Notes: generated from the letters alone by a model not told the origin. A stretch of 64,000 nucleotides of DNA from Cryobacterium cheniae (GCF_004403395.1 NZ_SOGN01000047.1:1-64000); one strand, 5' to 3'; positions 17,282-26,965 are shown, counted from the first letter of the stretch. Numbers and translations: made by a program.

Positions 17282-19069
17282 GTGCCCCCAATAACGAAGG
17301 TCCTCATCGCAAACCGGGGCGAAATCGCCGTCCGGGTGATCCGAGCCGCGAAAGACAGCGGCATCGGTTCGGTTGCCGTCTACGCCGACCAGGACCGCGA
17401 CTCGATGCATTCGCATCTGGCCGACGAGGCCTACGGTCTCGACGGGACCACGAGCGCCGAGACCTACCTCGTTATCGAGAAGCTGCTGTCCGTGGCCCGA
17501 CGGTCCGGCGCCGATGCCGTGCACCCCGGCTACGGGTTCCTCGCCGAGAACGCCGACTTCGCTCGCGCCGTGATCGGGGCCGGCCTGATCTGGATCGGCC
17601 CCTCCCCCGACGCCATCGAAAAGCTCGGAGACAAGGTCTCCGCCCGCCACGTCGCCGAGAAGGTGCATGCGCCCATGGCACCCGGCACCCTCAACCCGGT
17701 GGTGGATGCCGCGGAGGTACTCGATTTCGTCGACCTCCACGGCCTGCCGGTCGCGATCAAGGCGGCGTTCGGCGGCGGCGGCCGCGGCCTGAAGGTCGCC
17801 CGCACCCGCGAGGAGGTGCCCGAACTGTTCGATTCCGCCACCCGCGAGGCCATTGCCGCGTTCGGTCGCGGCGAGTGCTTCGTCGAGAAGTACCTGGACA
17901 AGCCACGCCACGTCGAGACTCAGTGTCTCGCCGACGCGTACGGCACCGTCGTCGTCGTCTCCACCCGCGACTGTTCGCTGCAGCGCCGTCACCAGAAGCT
18001 GGTCGAGGAGGCCCCTGCGCCGTTCCTCACCGACGCGCAGCGGGACGAGATGTACCGCGCGTCCAAGGCGATCCTGGCCGAGGTCGGCTATGTCGGCGCC
18101 GGCACCTGCGAATTCCTGATCGGCCAGGACGGCACCGTCTCGTTCCTGGAGGTCAACACCCGACTGCAGGTCGAGCATCCCGTGTCCGAGGAAGTGACCG
18201 GCATCGACCTGGTGCGCGAGCAGTTCCGTCTGGCCGAGGGCGGCCACCTCGACTATCCCGACCCGGAGCCCATCGGGCACTCCTTCGAGTTCCGCATCAA
18301 CGGCGAGGACGCCGGTCGTGGCTTCATGCCGGCCCCCGGCCCCGTGCACGTCTTCAAACCGGCCGGCGGCCCCGGCGTGCGCGTGGACAGCGGCGTCACG
18401 GCCGGTGACGTCATCTCGGGCTCGTTCGACTCCCTGCTCGCCAAGCTCATCGTCACCGGTTCCACCCGTGAGGAGGCGCTCGAGCGCTCACGCCGGGCCC
18501 TGGACGAGTTCGAGGTCGCGGGGCTCCCCACCGTGCTTCCGTTCCACCGCCGGATCGTGCGCGACCCCGCGTTCGCCCCGGCCGACGGTCAGCCGTTCTC
18601 CATCTATACCCGGTGGATCGAAACCGAGTTCGTCAACGACATCGAACCGTGGAACGGGTCGCCGGAAGAGCTGACCGGCCCCGCGAAGCGGCACAACGTC
18701 GTCGTCGAGGTGGAGGGGCGCCGGATCGAGGTCAGCCTGCCGGTCCGCCTGCTCCCCGGCGGGGCCTTCGAGGTCACCGGCGGGCCCGCACCTCGGCGCC
18801 GCGCCGGCTCACACGCCGTCAGCTCCGCCACCGGGGATGCCGTTCACGCCCCGATGCAGGCGACCATCGTGAAGCTGGCCGTGGCCGAGGGCGACCTGGT
18901 CGTCAAGGGCGACCTGCTGCTCGTGCTCGAGGCCATGAAGATGGAGCAGCCGCTGACCGCCCACAAAGACGGCGTCGTCGGCAACGTCGGAGCGATCATC
19001 GGCGCGACCGTGGCCTCCGGCTTCCTACTGATGGCCGTCATCGACGTCGACGTGACGACTCACGCCTAA
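17282..19069 (+). CDS. accA: Acyl-CoA carboxylase alpha subunit (biotin carboxylase plus biotin carrier)
   Basis: This 595-residue fused protein has a biotin carboxylase domain ([20 protein letters not shown] at the N-terminus, the ATP-grasp loop [13 protein letters not shown], and [19 protein letters not shown]) and a C-terminal biotinyl domain with EAMKMEQPL near residue 555. BirA biotinylates that lysine. It pairs with the beta and epsilon subunits encoded at 9875-11790 to give malonyl- or methylmalonyl-CoA for lipid synthesis. A GTG start with no obvious ribosome-binding site and a nearby TAAGCT box suggests a leaderless mRNA. Confidence 0.95.
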   Translation: MPPITKVLIANRGEIAVRVIRAAKDSGIGSVAVYADQDRDSMHSHLADEAYGLDGTTSAETYLVIEKLLSVARRSGADAVHPGYGFLAENADFARAVIGAGLIWIGPSPDAIEKLGDKVSARHVAEKVHAPMAPGTLNPVVDAAEVLDFVDLHGLPVAIKAAFGGGGRGLKVARTREEVPELFDSATREAIAAFGRGECFVEKYLDKPRHVETQCLADAYGTVVVVSTRDCSLQRRHQKLVEEAPAPFLTDAQRDEMYRASKAILAEVGYVGAGTCEFLIGQDGTVSFLEVNTRLQVEHPVSEEVTGIDLVREQFRLAEGGHLDYPDPEPIGHSFEFRINGEDAGRGFMPAPGPVHVFKPAGGPGVRVDSGVTAGDVISGSFDSLLAKLIVTGSTREEALERSRRALDEFEVAGLPTVLPFHRRIVRDPAFAPADGQPFSIYTRWIETEFVNDIEPWNGSPEELTGPAKRHNVVVEVEGRRIEVSLPVRLLPGGAFEVTGGPAPRRRAGSHAVSSATGDAVHAPMQATIVKLAVAEGDLVVKGDLLLVLEAMKMEQPLTAHKDGVVGNVGAIIGATVASGFLLMAVIDVDVTTHA

Positions 19070-19106
19070 CGCCTGCCCCCTGACCTGACCCCTGACCGCT
19101 GACCCG

Positions 19107-19164
19107 CGAGTTGCGGACATTAACACCCTCGCTACGGAAACGAAGGCGTCATGTCCGCAACTCG
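19107..19164. repeat. Palindromic repeat, family B, copy 1
   Basis: Arms CGAGTTGCGGACAT (19107-19120) and ATGTCCGCAACTCG (19151-19164) pair perfectly, and the stem continues imperfectly inward (ACACCCTCG against CGAAGGCGT). It lies between convergent accA and lpdA, so it may act as a terminator. The arm recurs at 49746-49802. Short direct repeats of CTGACC precede it at 19077-19103. Confidence 0.85.
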
Positions 19165-19194
19165 GCGTTGAGGCGGAAGACCGGTGGGGGAAGG

Positions 19195-20637
19195 TCAGAG
19201 CACGATGTGCATGGCGCGGGCGGCATCCGTGATCGAATGCGTCAGCGACGGGTAGACCGGGAACGCCCGCGCGACCTCGTCGACGGTGAGGCGGTGCTCC
19301 ACGGCCAGGGCGAGCGGGAAGATCAGCTCGCTGGCCTTGGGGGCCACGATCACGCCCCCGATGACGGTACCCGTGGTGGTGGTGGCGAACAGCTTCACGA
19401 AGCCGTCCTTGATGCCCATCATCTTGGCCCGCGGGTTCGACGCCAGCGGGAGCTTGTAGATGCTGCCCCGGGTCAGGCCGTCCTCGATCTGCTTCTGGCT
19501 CCAGCCGACCGTGGCGATCTCCGGCTGTGTGAAAATGTTGGCCGCGACATTGCGGATCTCGATCGGGTTGACCGCGTCGCCCATGGCGTGGAACACCGCG
19601 GTGCGCCCCATCATCGAGGCGACGGATGCCAGCGGCAGCTCGGTCGTGCAATCCCCGGCCGCGTAGATGTTCGGCATCGACGTGCGCGCGACCCGGTTGA
19701 CCCGGATGTGACCGGATTCGGTGAGCTGCACGTCGGCTTCCTCGAGGCCGAGGCCCGTCGTGTTCGGCACGGATCCGACCGCGATCAGGCAGTGGCTGCC
19801 CTCGACGGTGCGGCCGTCGGCCAGCGTGGCCAGCACACCGCCCTCCGTGCGCACGACGGACTCGGCGCGGGACTTGCTGAGCACGACCATGCCGTTGCGC
19901 TTGAAGACGTTCTCGACCACGTTCGCGGCGTCGGCGTCCTCGCCGGGCAGCACCCGGTCGCGGCTGGAAATCAGGGTGACCTGGGCGCCGAGGGCCCGGT
20001 ACGCGGAGGCGAATTCGGCCCCGGTGACGCCGGAGCCCACCACGATGAGGTGCTCGGGCACGGCCCGCAGATTGTAGAGCTGCGTCCAGGTGAGGATGCG
20101 TTCGCCGTCGGGGATCGCGGTGGGCAGGATGCGCGGGGTCGCCCCGACGGAGACGACGATCGTGTCGGCCTCGATCCGGTCGAAGTCGATGCCGGAGCCG
20201 TCCTCGGCCGTGGACACGATCACGCCGCTGGTGCCGTCGAGCCGGCCGTGGCCGTGCACCAGGTTGACCCCGGCGCGCATCAGGGTCGCCTTCATGTCTT
20301 CGGACTGCTGCCGGGCCAAGGCGAGAAGCCGCTTGTTGACCGCGGCGAGGTTGATCGCCACCTCGGGTCGGGCCGGCTTGTCCCTCACACCGCGCACGAA
20401 CAGCTGCACGCCGAGCTCGGTGGCGTCATGGATCGAGTTGGTGGCTTCGGCCGTCGCAATGAGGGACTTGGACGGGACGACATCCGTGATCACGGCCGAC
20501 CCGCCGACGCCGACACGCTCGACCAGGGTGACCTCGGCGCCCTGCTGGGCGCCGGCCAGGGCGGCCTCGTACCCGCCGGGGCCTCCGCCGAGGATAGCGA
20601 TGCGCTGCTTGCGTTCGAAGTCGTAGGCCATGCTCAT
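19195..20637 (-). CDS. lpdA: NAD(P)H-quinone dehydrogenase of the flavoprotein disulfide reductase family
   Basis: This 480-residue FAD enzyme has ILGGGPGGYEAALAGAQQGA and VVSVGATPRILPTA/IVVGSGVTGAEFASAY nucleotide-binding motifs, IYAAGDCT, and the C-terminal dimer interface. The redox-active CxxxxC of lipoamide dehydrogenase is absent: the equivalent stretch reads GGSAVITDVVPSKS. This matches mycobacterial LpdA (Rv3303c), described as an NAD(P)H:quinone reductase, so it should not be part of pyruvate dehydrogenase. AGGAG precedes the paired ATGs at 20637 and 20631; either may be used. Confidence 0.88.
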   Translation of the reverse strand: MSMAYDFERKQRIAILGGGPGGYEAALAGAQQGAEVTLVERVGVGGSAVITDVVPSKSLIATAEATNSIHDATELGVQLFVRGVRDKPARPEVAINLAAVNKRLLALARQQSEDMKATLMRAGVNLVHGHGRLDGTSGVIVSTAEDGSGIDFDRIEADTIVVSVGATPRILPTAIPDGERILTWTQLYNLRAVPEHLIVVGSGVTGAEFASAYRALGAQVTLISSRDRVLPGEDADAANVVENVFKRNGMVVLSKSRAESVVRTEGGVLATLADGRTVEGSHCLIAVGSVPNTTGLGLEEADVQLTESGHIRVNRVARTSMPNIYAAGDCTTELPLASVASMMGRTAVFHAMGDAVNPIEIRNVAANIFTQPEIATVGWSQKQIEDGLTRGSIYKLPLASNPRAKMMGIKDGFVKLFATTTTGTVIGGVIVAPKASELIFPLALAVEHRLTVDEVARAFPVYPSLTHSITDAARAMHIVL

Positions 20638-20811
20638 ATTCTCCTGCCCCGGCGCGTCCGCCGCCAAACCCCGCGGTCCCCGCTCGCCCCGCACGCACCG
20701 ATTCGACGGCGATTCTGCCCAAAACTGACGTTCCGTCCCCTTTCCGGCTGCTCATATGCAGAATCTCCGCCACTTTCGGACAACGGACCGTGAACGAAAT
20801 CGGGGGGCAAT

Positions 20812-20817
20812 TAGAGT
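20812..20817 (+). promoter_or_regulatory. Predicted -10 box of a leaderless purine nucleoside phosphorylase transcript
   Basis: TAGAGT, 6 bases, then ATG 20824. The G-run touching the ATG leaves no room for a spaced Shine-Dalgarno. Confidence 0.5.
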
Positions 20818-20823
20818 AGGGGG

Positions 20824-21657
20824 ATGCTGAAGACCGACATTAATCCCCTCGACGTGCCAGAAACCGACCCGTTCGATGTTGCACGGACCGCCGCTTCTGA
20901 GATCGCCGAGGCCACCGGCGTGGCCCGCCACGACATCGCCCTGACCCTCGGCAGCGGCTGGGGCAAGGCGGCCGACCTCATCGGCGAGACCACGCACACC
21001 CTCGACGCGCAGTACATCACCGGTTTCAGCGCACCCGCACTGGCCGGCCACGCCGGCACGCTGCGCTCGGTGCTGCTGCCCAGCGGCAAGCGCGCCCTCC
21101 TCATCGGCGCCCGCACGCACTACTACGAGGGCCACGGCGTTCGCCGGGTCGTGCACAGCGTGCGCACCGCCGCCGCCACCGGGGCGACGACCATGATCCT
21201 CACCAACGGTGCCGGCGGCATCCGGGAGACCTGGAAGCCCGGCACCCCCGTTCTGATCAGCGACCACATCAACCTGACGGCCGACTCTCCGCTCGAGGGT
21301 GCCACGTTCGTCGACCTGACCGACCTCTACTCGCGCCGCCTGCGCGACCTGGCCCGCAGCATCGACCCGTCGCTGGACGAGGGCGTGTACTGCCAGTTCC
21401 GCGGCCCGCACTACGAGACGCCCGCCGAGGTGCAGATGGCCAAGGTCATCGGCGGCCACATCGTGGGCATGTCGACCGCCCTCGAGGCGATCGCCGCCCG
21501 CCAGTCCGGCATGGAAATCCTCGGCCTGTCACTGATCACCAACCTCGCGGCCGGCATCCAGCAGGAGCCGCTCAGCCATTCCGAGGTGCTCGAGGCCGGC
21601 AAGCTCGCCGAGCCCGTCATCAGCGCACTGCTGGCCCGGATCGTGGCCGCACTGTGA
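20824..21657 (+). CDS. punA: Purine nucleoside phosphorylase (trimeric type)
   Basis: This 277-residue enzyme cleaves purine nucleosides with phosphate to base plus (deoxy)ribose-1-phosphate. LTLGSGWGKAADL is the phosphate loop, THYYEGHGVRRVVHSVR and LTNGAGGIRETW are family motifs, and LITNLAAGI lies near the base-specificity region. The next gene, a phosphosugar mutase, overlaps by four bases (GTGA) and could isomerise the released ribose-1-phosphate. It is divergent from lpdA. Confidence 0.92.
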   Translation: MLKTDINPLDVPETDPFDVARTAASEIAEATGVARHDIALTLGSGWGKAADLIGETTHTLDAQYITGFSAPALAGHAGTLRSVLLPSGKRALLIGARTHYYEGHGVRRVVHSVRTAAATGATTMILTNGAGGIRETWKPGTPVLISDHINLTADSPLEGATFVDLTDLYSRRLRDLARSIDPSLDEGVYCQFRGPHYETPAEVQMAKVIGGHIVGMSTALEAIAARQSGMEILGLSLITNLAAGIQQEPLSHSEVLEAGKLAEPVISALLARIVAAL

Positions 21658-23531
21658 GCCTCGACAACACCGGCCCGCAGAACACCGGCCCGCAGAACAC
21701 CGGCGCGGGAACCGACGGCACGGATGCTGCCGCCACCGCGGCAACACGCGGCCGGCACTCCTCCGCCGCGGAGGCCGTTCCGGACTCCGGTGCCACCGAG
21801 ACGACCCTCCCCGACACGATGGTCATCGCCACCATCAGCGCCGACGCCGACGCGACCGTGATCGCCGTGGCCAACGCCTGGCTCGGCCAGGACCCCGATC
21901 CCGAAACCCAGGCCGAACTGCGTCTCCTGCTCCGCGGGGCCGGCGACGGCGACGCCGCCGCACTCGCGGAACTGCACGACCGTTTCGACGAGCGCCTCGC
22001 CTTCGGCACGGCCGGGCTGCGCGGCGCCATCGCAGCCGGCTCCAACCGGATGAACCGGGTGCTCGTCGGCCAGGCCGCCGCCGGCCTGGCCGCATTCCTG
22101 AAGCAGACCACCGCCCCGGGGCGGGTCCCCTCCGTCGTCATCGGTTACGACGGCCGCAAGAACTCGCAGGTCTTCGCCACCGACTCGGCCGCGATCATGG
22201 CCGGCGCCGGGGTCCGCGCCATCCTGCTCCCCCGCCTGCTGCCGACCCCGGTGCTCGCCTTCGCAGTGCGCCACCTCGACGTCGGCGCGGGCATCATGGT
22301 CACCGCCTCGCACAATCCGCCCCAGGACAACGGCTACAAGGTCTACCTGGGCGACGCCAACCAGGGCTCCCAGATCGTCTCCCCCGACGACGCCGCGATC
22401 GCGGCCGAGATCCTGCGCGTCGCCGCGGAGGAACGGGTTCCCGATCTGCCCCGGGCGCCCTACGAGACCGCCCCCGAATCGGTCGTTCAGGCCTACATCG
22501 ACGCGACGGCGGGCCTCGCGGCCAGGCCGCGCGTGCAGGTCAACACCGTCTACACGGCCCTGCACGGCGTCGGTTGGGACACCACCCGCCGCGTGTTCGA
22601 GGCCGCCGGCTTCGATCTGCCCACGCTCGTCGATGCCCAGATCGCCCCGGATGCCGCGTTCCCCACGGTCTCCTTCCCCAACCCCGAGGAACCCGGCGCG
22701 ATGGACCTCGCCTACGAGACGGCCCGGGAGGCCGGCGCTGAGCTGATCATCGCCAACGACCCCGACGCCGACCGCCTCGCGATCGCCATCCCGCAGGAGG
22801 GGTTCCCCGGCTACCGGCGCCTCAGCGGCAACGAGGTCGGGGCCATCCTCGGCTGGCGGGCCGCGGAACTCGCCGCGAGCGTCACCGGCGACGGCGGTGC
22901 CACCGGCACCCTCGCCTGCTCCATCGTCTCCACCCCGGCCCTGGAGGCCGTGGCGAAGGCCTACGGACTGCGGTTCACCGACACCCTCACCGGCTTCAAG
23001 TGGGTGTCGCGTGCGCCCGACCTGATCTTCGGTTTCGAGGAAGCCCTCGGCTATCTCGTGAACCCGGAAAGCGTGCGCGACAAGGACGGCATCTCCGCCG
23101 CCGTGGCGCTGCTGTCCCTGGTCAGCGAGCTGAAGGCGCAGGGTGTCACCCTCGCCCAGCACCTCGACCACTTCAGCGAACGCTTCGGCCACTTCGCCTC
23201 CGGCCAGATCTCCGTGCGCGTCACCGACTTGACCGAGATCGAGCGGGTCATGACGCGGCTGCGCGAGACTCCCCCGGCCTTCGTCGGCACCCTCGCGGTG
23301 GACCACATCGACGACCTCTCCGCCGGCTTCAACGGCCTGCCGCCCAGCGACGTGCTGCGCCTCCGGTTGGCCGACGGCTCACGCGTCATGGTGCGCCCGA
23401 GCGGCACCGAGCCCAAGCTCAAGGTCTACCTGGACACCAGCAGTTCCGTCGGCACGGTCGCCGAGCGCCGGGCCGCCGCCGAGGCGACCCTGGCCGAGCT
23501 CGACCGGGGCATGCACGAGCTGATCGCCTAA
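21654..23531 (+). CDS. Phospho-sugar mutase (phosphoglucomutase/phosphomannomutase family)
   Basis: This is a 625-residue alpha-D-phosphohexomutase. TASHNPPQDNGYKVY contains the phosphoserine, ANDPDADRLAI is the metal loop, GFEEALGY the sugar-binding loop, and RPSGTEPKLKVY the C-terminal phosphate site. Pairing with purine nucleoside phosphorylase suggests a ribose-1-P to ribose-5-P role, as in type 2 phosphopentomutases; this is inference. The GTG start overlapping the previous stop adds about 55 low-complexity residues (NTGPQ repeated) before the conserved domain, so a later start such as the ATG at about 21820 is possible. Confidence 0.88.
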   Translation: MSLDNTGPQNTGPQNTGAGTDGTDAAATAATRGRHSSAAEAVPDSGATETTLPDTMVIATISADADATVIAVANAWLGQDPDPETQAELRLLLRGAGDGDAAALAELHDRFDERLAFGTAGLRGAIAAGSNRMNRVLVGQAAAGLAAFLKQTTAPGRVPSVVIGYDGRKNSQVFATDSAAIMAGAGVRAILLPRLLPTPVLAFAVRHLDVGAGIMVTASHNPPQDNGYKVYLGDANQGSQIVSPDDAAIAAEILRVAAEERVPDLPRAPYETAPESVVQAYIDATAGLAARPRVQVNTVYTALHGVGWDTTRRVFEAAGFDLPTLVDAQIAPDAAFPTVSFPNPEEPGAMDLAYETAREAGAELIIANDPDADRLAIAIPQEGFPGYRRLSGNEVGAILGWRAAELAASVTGDGGATGTLACSIVSTPALEAVAKAYGLRFTDTLTGFKWVSRAPDLIFGFEEALGYLVNPESVRDKDGISAAVALLSLVSELKAQGVTLAQHLDHFSERFGHFASGQISVRVTDLTEIERVMTRLRETPPAFVGTLAVDHIDDLSAGFNGLPPSDVLRLRLADGSRVMVRPSGTEPKLKVYLDTSSSVGTVAERRAAAEATLAELDRGMHELIA

Positions 23532-23552
23532 CAACACGATCCGCGGAGCGGA

Positions 23553-23583
23553 GCGGCACCGGTGCGCACGGCGCTGGTGCCGC
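23553..23583. terminator. GC-rich hairpin between convergent genes
   Basis: GCGGCACC (23553-23560) pairs with GGTGCCGC (23576-23583) across a 15-base loop. There is no U-tract. The remainder of 23532-23693 shows nothing recognisable. Confidence 0.4.
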
Positions 23584-23693
23584 GCCGCTGCGCGCGTGGC
23601 ACGCCATGGGCGCAGCGGCGCAGCTACAGCGCCACGACACGGGGCGAACGAGCCACCGGCAGCCGGGGGCCCCGCCGGGCAGCAGACCGGCGG

Positions 23694-23966
23694 TCAGCCC
23701 AGGGCGATTTCCAGCTTGGCCGCGAGTTCGTCCACGTCGAAGTAGTTGTCGATCACGACGATGTCGGCGTTGGTCTTGCCGATGGCGGCGACCAGTTCGG
23801 ACGAGGTCAGGATGACCTGGGCATCCGCGCCGACAGTGCTCACCCCGGCGACGTCGGTCGCCGTCACGTCGGCCTCGATATCGAGGCGCTCCAGCGCGCG
23901 CTCGGCGTTGATCTTGAGGATGGCGGAAGTTCCCACTCCCACCCCGCAGAGGGCGACGATCTTCAT
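23694..23966 (-). CDS. PTS system IIB component (lactose/galactitol/ascorbate-like fold)
   Basis: This 90-residue protein begins KIVALCGVGVGTSAILK; the Cys in the CGVGVGTS P-loop is the usual IIB phosphorylation site. ADVTATDVAGVST and DIVVIDNYFDVDELA complete the Rossmann-like IIB fold. Its start overlaps the stop of the IIA gene by four bases. No IIC membrane component is near, so it either serves a transporter encoded elsewhere or has a regulatory role. Confidence 0.82.
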   Translation of the reverse strand: MKIVALCGVGVGTSAILKINAERALERLDIEADVTATDVAGVSTVGADAQVILTSSELVAAIGKTNADIVVIDNYFDVDELAAKLEIALG

Positions 23967-24427
23967 GAGGGCTCCTCGGTCGATGTGGGCACGCCGAGCA
24001 GGGCGCGGATGGTGTCGGCATCCGTCGCCGCGGCGAGGGAGGGGATGACGAGCGCGTCGTTGAAGACGTTGGCCAGCTCGGCCACGAGCAGCACATGCTC
24101 GTCGGAGCTGGTGACGGCGAGCCCGAGCACCACGCTGACCGGGTCGTTGTGCGGGTGCCCGAACGCGACCGGATCGGCCAGGGTGACGATGCTGAGGCCT
24201 TCGGAGTGCACGTCGGGGCCGGGCCGGGCGTGGGCGAGCGCCAGCCCGGGGGCGATGACCACGTAGGCACCGAATTCCTCGATCACGGCGATCATGCGTT
24301 GGGTGTACTCGGGCGCCGTGGCGCCGGAGCGCTCGAGGGCCTCGCCGGCGGCGGTCACCGCTGCGCGCCAGTCGTCGACATGGACGCCGATCGCGATGGC
24401 TTCGGGGGGCAGGGGCGGAAGGGGCAT
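23963..24427 (-). CDS. PTS system IIA component (mannitol/fructose type)
   Basis: This 154-residue EIIA-2 domain protein carries GLALAHARPG, where the His is the expected phosphorylation site, and GIHVDDWRAAVTAAGE-like N-terminal helix content. SVVLGLAVTSSDEHVLLVAELANVF matches the conserved hydrophobic core. The start ATG 24427 has only a weak GAGAG upstream. It lies 43 bases downstream of add on the same strand and overlaps the IIB gene, so it is probably part of the nucleoside salvage transcript. Confidence 0.82.
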   Translation of the reverse strand: MPLPPLPPEAIAIGVHVDDWRAAVTAAGEALERSGATAPEYTQRMIAVIEEFGAYVVIAPGLALAHARPGPDVHSEGLSIVTLADPVAFGHPHNDPVSVVLGLAVTSSDEHVLLVAELANVFNDALVIPSLAAATDADTIRALLGVPTSTEEPS

Positions 24428-24470
24428 GGGAACTCTCACGGGATGTTGGGTGGTCGGCTTCGCGAGTCGC

Positions 24471-25586
24471 TCAGGCGCTTTCGAACCCGGCGACAATGGT
24501 GTCCGCCAGCTCTTCTCGTTCGTCCAGCGGCAGGAACGCGGCCTGCGCCGCGTTGAGCTGGAACACCTCGAGATCGTCGAGGTCGTAGCCGAACGCATCG
24601 CTGAGCAGCGCGAGTTCCTTGCTCAGTGTGGTGTTGCTCATCAGGCGGTTGTCGGTGTTCACCGTGACCCGGAAGCCGAGCTGGTAGAGCAGGTCGAACG
24701 GGTGGTCCAGGAGGTCGTCGCCCCAGGCCGCGATCGCGCCGGTCTGCAGGTTCGACGACGGGCTGAGTTCGAGGGCGATCTCGCGGTCGCGCACCCACTG
24801 GGCCACCGGGCCGAGCGTGACATAGGTGTTCTCCGCGTCTTCGCGGCCGATCACGATGTCCTCCGCCAGGCGCACGCCGTGGCCGAGGCGCAGTGCCCGA
24901 CCGTCGTACAGCGCCCCGCGGATGCTTTCCAGACCGTCGGCCTCGCCGGCGTGCACGGTGACGGGCAGGAAGGCCTTGGCGAGGAAATCGAACGCGTCCC
25001 TGTGGTGGTGCGCCGGGAACCCCAGTTCGGCGCCGGCGATGTCGAAGCCGACGACCCCGTTGGAGCGGTGCCGCACGGCGAGTTCCGCGATCTCCAGGCT
25101 GCGCTCGGCGTGGCGCATGGCCGTGATCAGCTGGCCGACCCGGATGCGGGACCCGGTGCCGGCGACCAGCGCGATGCCGGCCTCGATGCCTTCCTGCACC
25201 GCCTCGACCGTCTGGTCGAGGGTGAGGCCGCGGGTCAGGTGCTGCTCGGGGGCCCAGCGGATCTCCCCGTAGATCACGCCGTCGGCGGCGAGGTCCTCCA
25301 CGAACTCGCGGGCCACGCGGACCAGACCCTCGCGGGTCTGCATCACGCCGCAGGTCACCTCGAAGGTTCTCAGGTAGTCGACCAGGGTGCCGGAGTCCGC
25401 CTGGGTGCTGAACCAGGAACCCAGCGTGCGGGCATCCGTCGCCGGCAGCGCCAGCCCGACCGTGTCGGCCAGCTCGATGATGGTCTGCGGGCGCAGGCCG
25501 CCGTCGAGGTGGTCGTGCAGGGATATCTTCGGTAGCGCGTTGATGCTGGTGCCGACACCGGGCAGCAGGTAGTCCTCAAGGCTCAT
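24471..25586 (-). CDS. add: Adenosine deaminase
   Basis: This 371-residue TIM-barrel hydrolase converts (deoxy)adenosine to (deoxy)inosine. LHDHLDGG supplies the first zinc ligands, VTVHAGEADG the third His and catalytic Glu, LRLGHGVRLAED another His, and VTVNTDNRLMSNT the aspartates. ATG 25586 follows a run of six G residues at good spacing; GTG 25592 is an in-frame alternative. It sits with deoA, cdd and a nucleoside importer. Confidence 0.93.
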   Translation of the reverse strand: MSLEDYLLPGVGTSINALPKISLHDHLDGGLRPQTIIELADTVGLALPATDARTLGSWFSTQADSGTLVDYLRTFEVTCGVMQTREGLVRVAREFVEDLAADGVIYGEIRWAPEQHLTRGLTLDQTVEAVQEGIEAGIALVAGTGSRIRVGQLITAMRHAERSLEIAELAVRHRSNGVVGFDIAGAELGFPAHHHRDAFDFLAKAFLPVTVHAGEADGLESIRGALYDGRALRLGHGVRLAEDIVIGREDAENTYVTLGPVAQWVRDREIALELSPSSNLQTGAIAAWGDDLLDHPFDLLYQLGFRVTVNTDNRLMSNTTLSKELALLSDAFGYDLDDLEVFQLNAAQAAFLPLDEREELADTIVAGFESA

Positions 25587-25649
25587 GTTCACCCCCCTAA
25601 TCTAGCCTCTGGGTGCTGGGAGTCTCACTGTTTTGACCGACCCGGCGGT

Positions 25650-26963
25650 TCAGCGCCCGATGCGCTCGGCGATCAGCGGTCCGCCGTCCTGCACGGGCTC
25701 GCCGGGGTCGCCGATCCGGTAGGCGCCCTCCACGGCCTCCAGGGCCCGCGCGAAACGCTCGGGTTCGTCGGCACTGAGGGTGAACAGGGGCTGGCCGGCG
25801 CGCACGGTGTCGCCGGGCTTGGCGTGCAGGTCGATACCGGCGGCGTGCTGCACGGGATCCTGCTTGCGGGCGCGGCCGGCGCCGAGGCGCCAGGCGCCGA
25901 TGCCGAACGGCAGGGCCTGCTGCTCCACGAGCACCCCGTCGCGCGTGGCGGTGACGACGTGGGTCTCGCGGGCCACGGGCAGCGGCGCGTCGGGGTCGCC
26001 GCCCTGCGCGCGGATCACATTGCGCCACTTGTCCATGGCGCGCCCGTCGGTGAGGGCGGACTCCACATCGACGTCGGTGATGCCCACCAGCGCGAGCATC
26101 TCCCGGGCCAGGGCCACGGTGAGCTCGACGACATCCGCCGGCCCGCCGCCGGCGAGAACCTCGACCGATTCACGCACCTCGTTGGCGTTGCCGATCGCGA
26201 GCCCGAGCGGCACGTTCATGTTGGTGAGCAGAGCGGATGTCGCCACACCGGCGTCCTCCCCGAGCGCCACCATGGTGTGGGCCAGTTCGCGGGAGCGTTC
26301 GATGTCTTTCAGGAACGCGCCCGACCCGAACTTGACGTCCAGGACGAGGGCGCCGGTGCCCTCCGCGATCTTCTTCGACATGATCGACGACGCGATCAGC
26401 GGGATCGCCTCGACGGTGCCGGTGATGTCGCGCAGCGCGTAGAGCTTGCCGTCGGCCGGGGCCAGACCGCCGCCGGCGGCGCAGATCACGCCGCCGAATT
26501 CCTGCAACTGCGCGAACATCTCCTCGTTGGTCAGATGCGCACGCCAGCCGGGGATGGATTCGAGCTTGTCGAGGGTGCCGCCGGTGTGGCCGAGGCCGCG
26601 CCCGGAAAGCTGCGGCACGGCCGCGCCGAAGACGGCCACCAGTGGCATCAGCGGCAGGGTGATCTTGTCGCCGACGCCGCCGGTGGAGTGCTTGTCGGTG
26701 GTCGGCTTGCCGAGGCCGGCGAAGCTCATCCGCTCACCGCTGTTCAGCATGGCCATGGTGAGATCCTTGATCTCGCGGCGGTTCATGCCGTTCAGGAAGA
26801 TCGCCATGGTCATCGCGGCCATCTGCTCGTCGCCGACGTAGCCGCGCGTGTACGCGTCGATCAGCCAGTCGATCTGCGGCGTGCTGAGTTCTCCCCGATC
26901 ACGCTTGGCGTGGATCAGGTCCACGGCGTCGAAGGCCTCGATACGGTTCTGGCTGGTGCTCAC
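25650..26963 (-). CDS. deoA: Thymidine phosphorylase
   Basis: This 437-residue pyrimidine nucleoside phosphorylase releases thymine or uracil and (deoxy)ribose-1-phosphate. KHSTGGVGDKITLPLMPLVA is the glycine-rich phosphate loop, and SGRGLGHTGGTLDKLESIPG is a second family motif. The GTG start 26963 is preceded by AGGAAGAG. It begins 2 bases after cdd ends on the same strand. Confidence 0.94.
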   Translation of the reverse strand: MSTSQNRIEAFDAVDLIHAKRDRGELSTPQIDWLIDAYTRGYVGDEQMAAMTMAIFLNGMNRREIKDLTMAMLNSGERMSFAGLGKPTTDKHSTGGVGDKITLPLMPLVAVFGAAVPQLSGRGLGHTGGTLDKLESIPGWRAHLTNEEMFAQLQEFGGVICAAGGGLAPADGKLYALRDITGTVEAIPLIASSIMSKKIAEGTGALVLDVKFGSGAFLKDIERSRELAHTMVALGEDAGVATSALLTNMNVPLGLAIGNANEVRESVEVLAGGGPADVVELTVALAREMLALVGITDVDVESALTDGRAMDKWRNVIRAQGGDPDAPLPVARETHVVTATRDGVLVEQQALPFGIGAWRLGAGRARKQDPVQHAAGIDLHAKPGDTVRAGQPLFTLSADEPERFARALEAVEGAYRIGDPGEPVQDGGPLIAERIGR

Positions 26964-26965
26964 GG

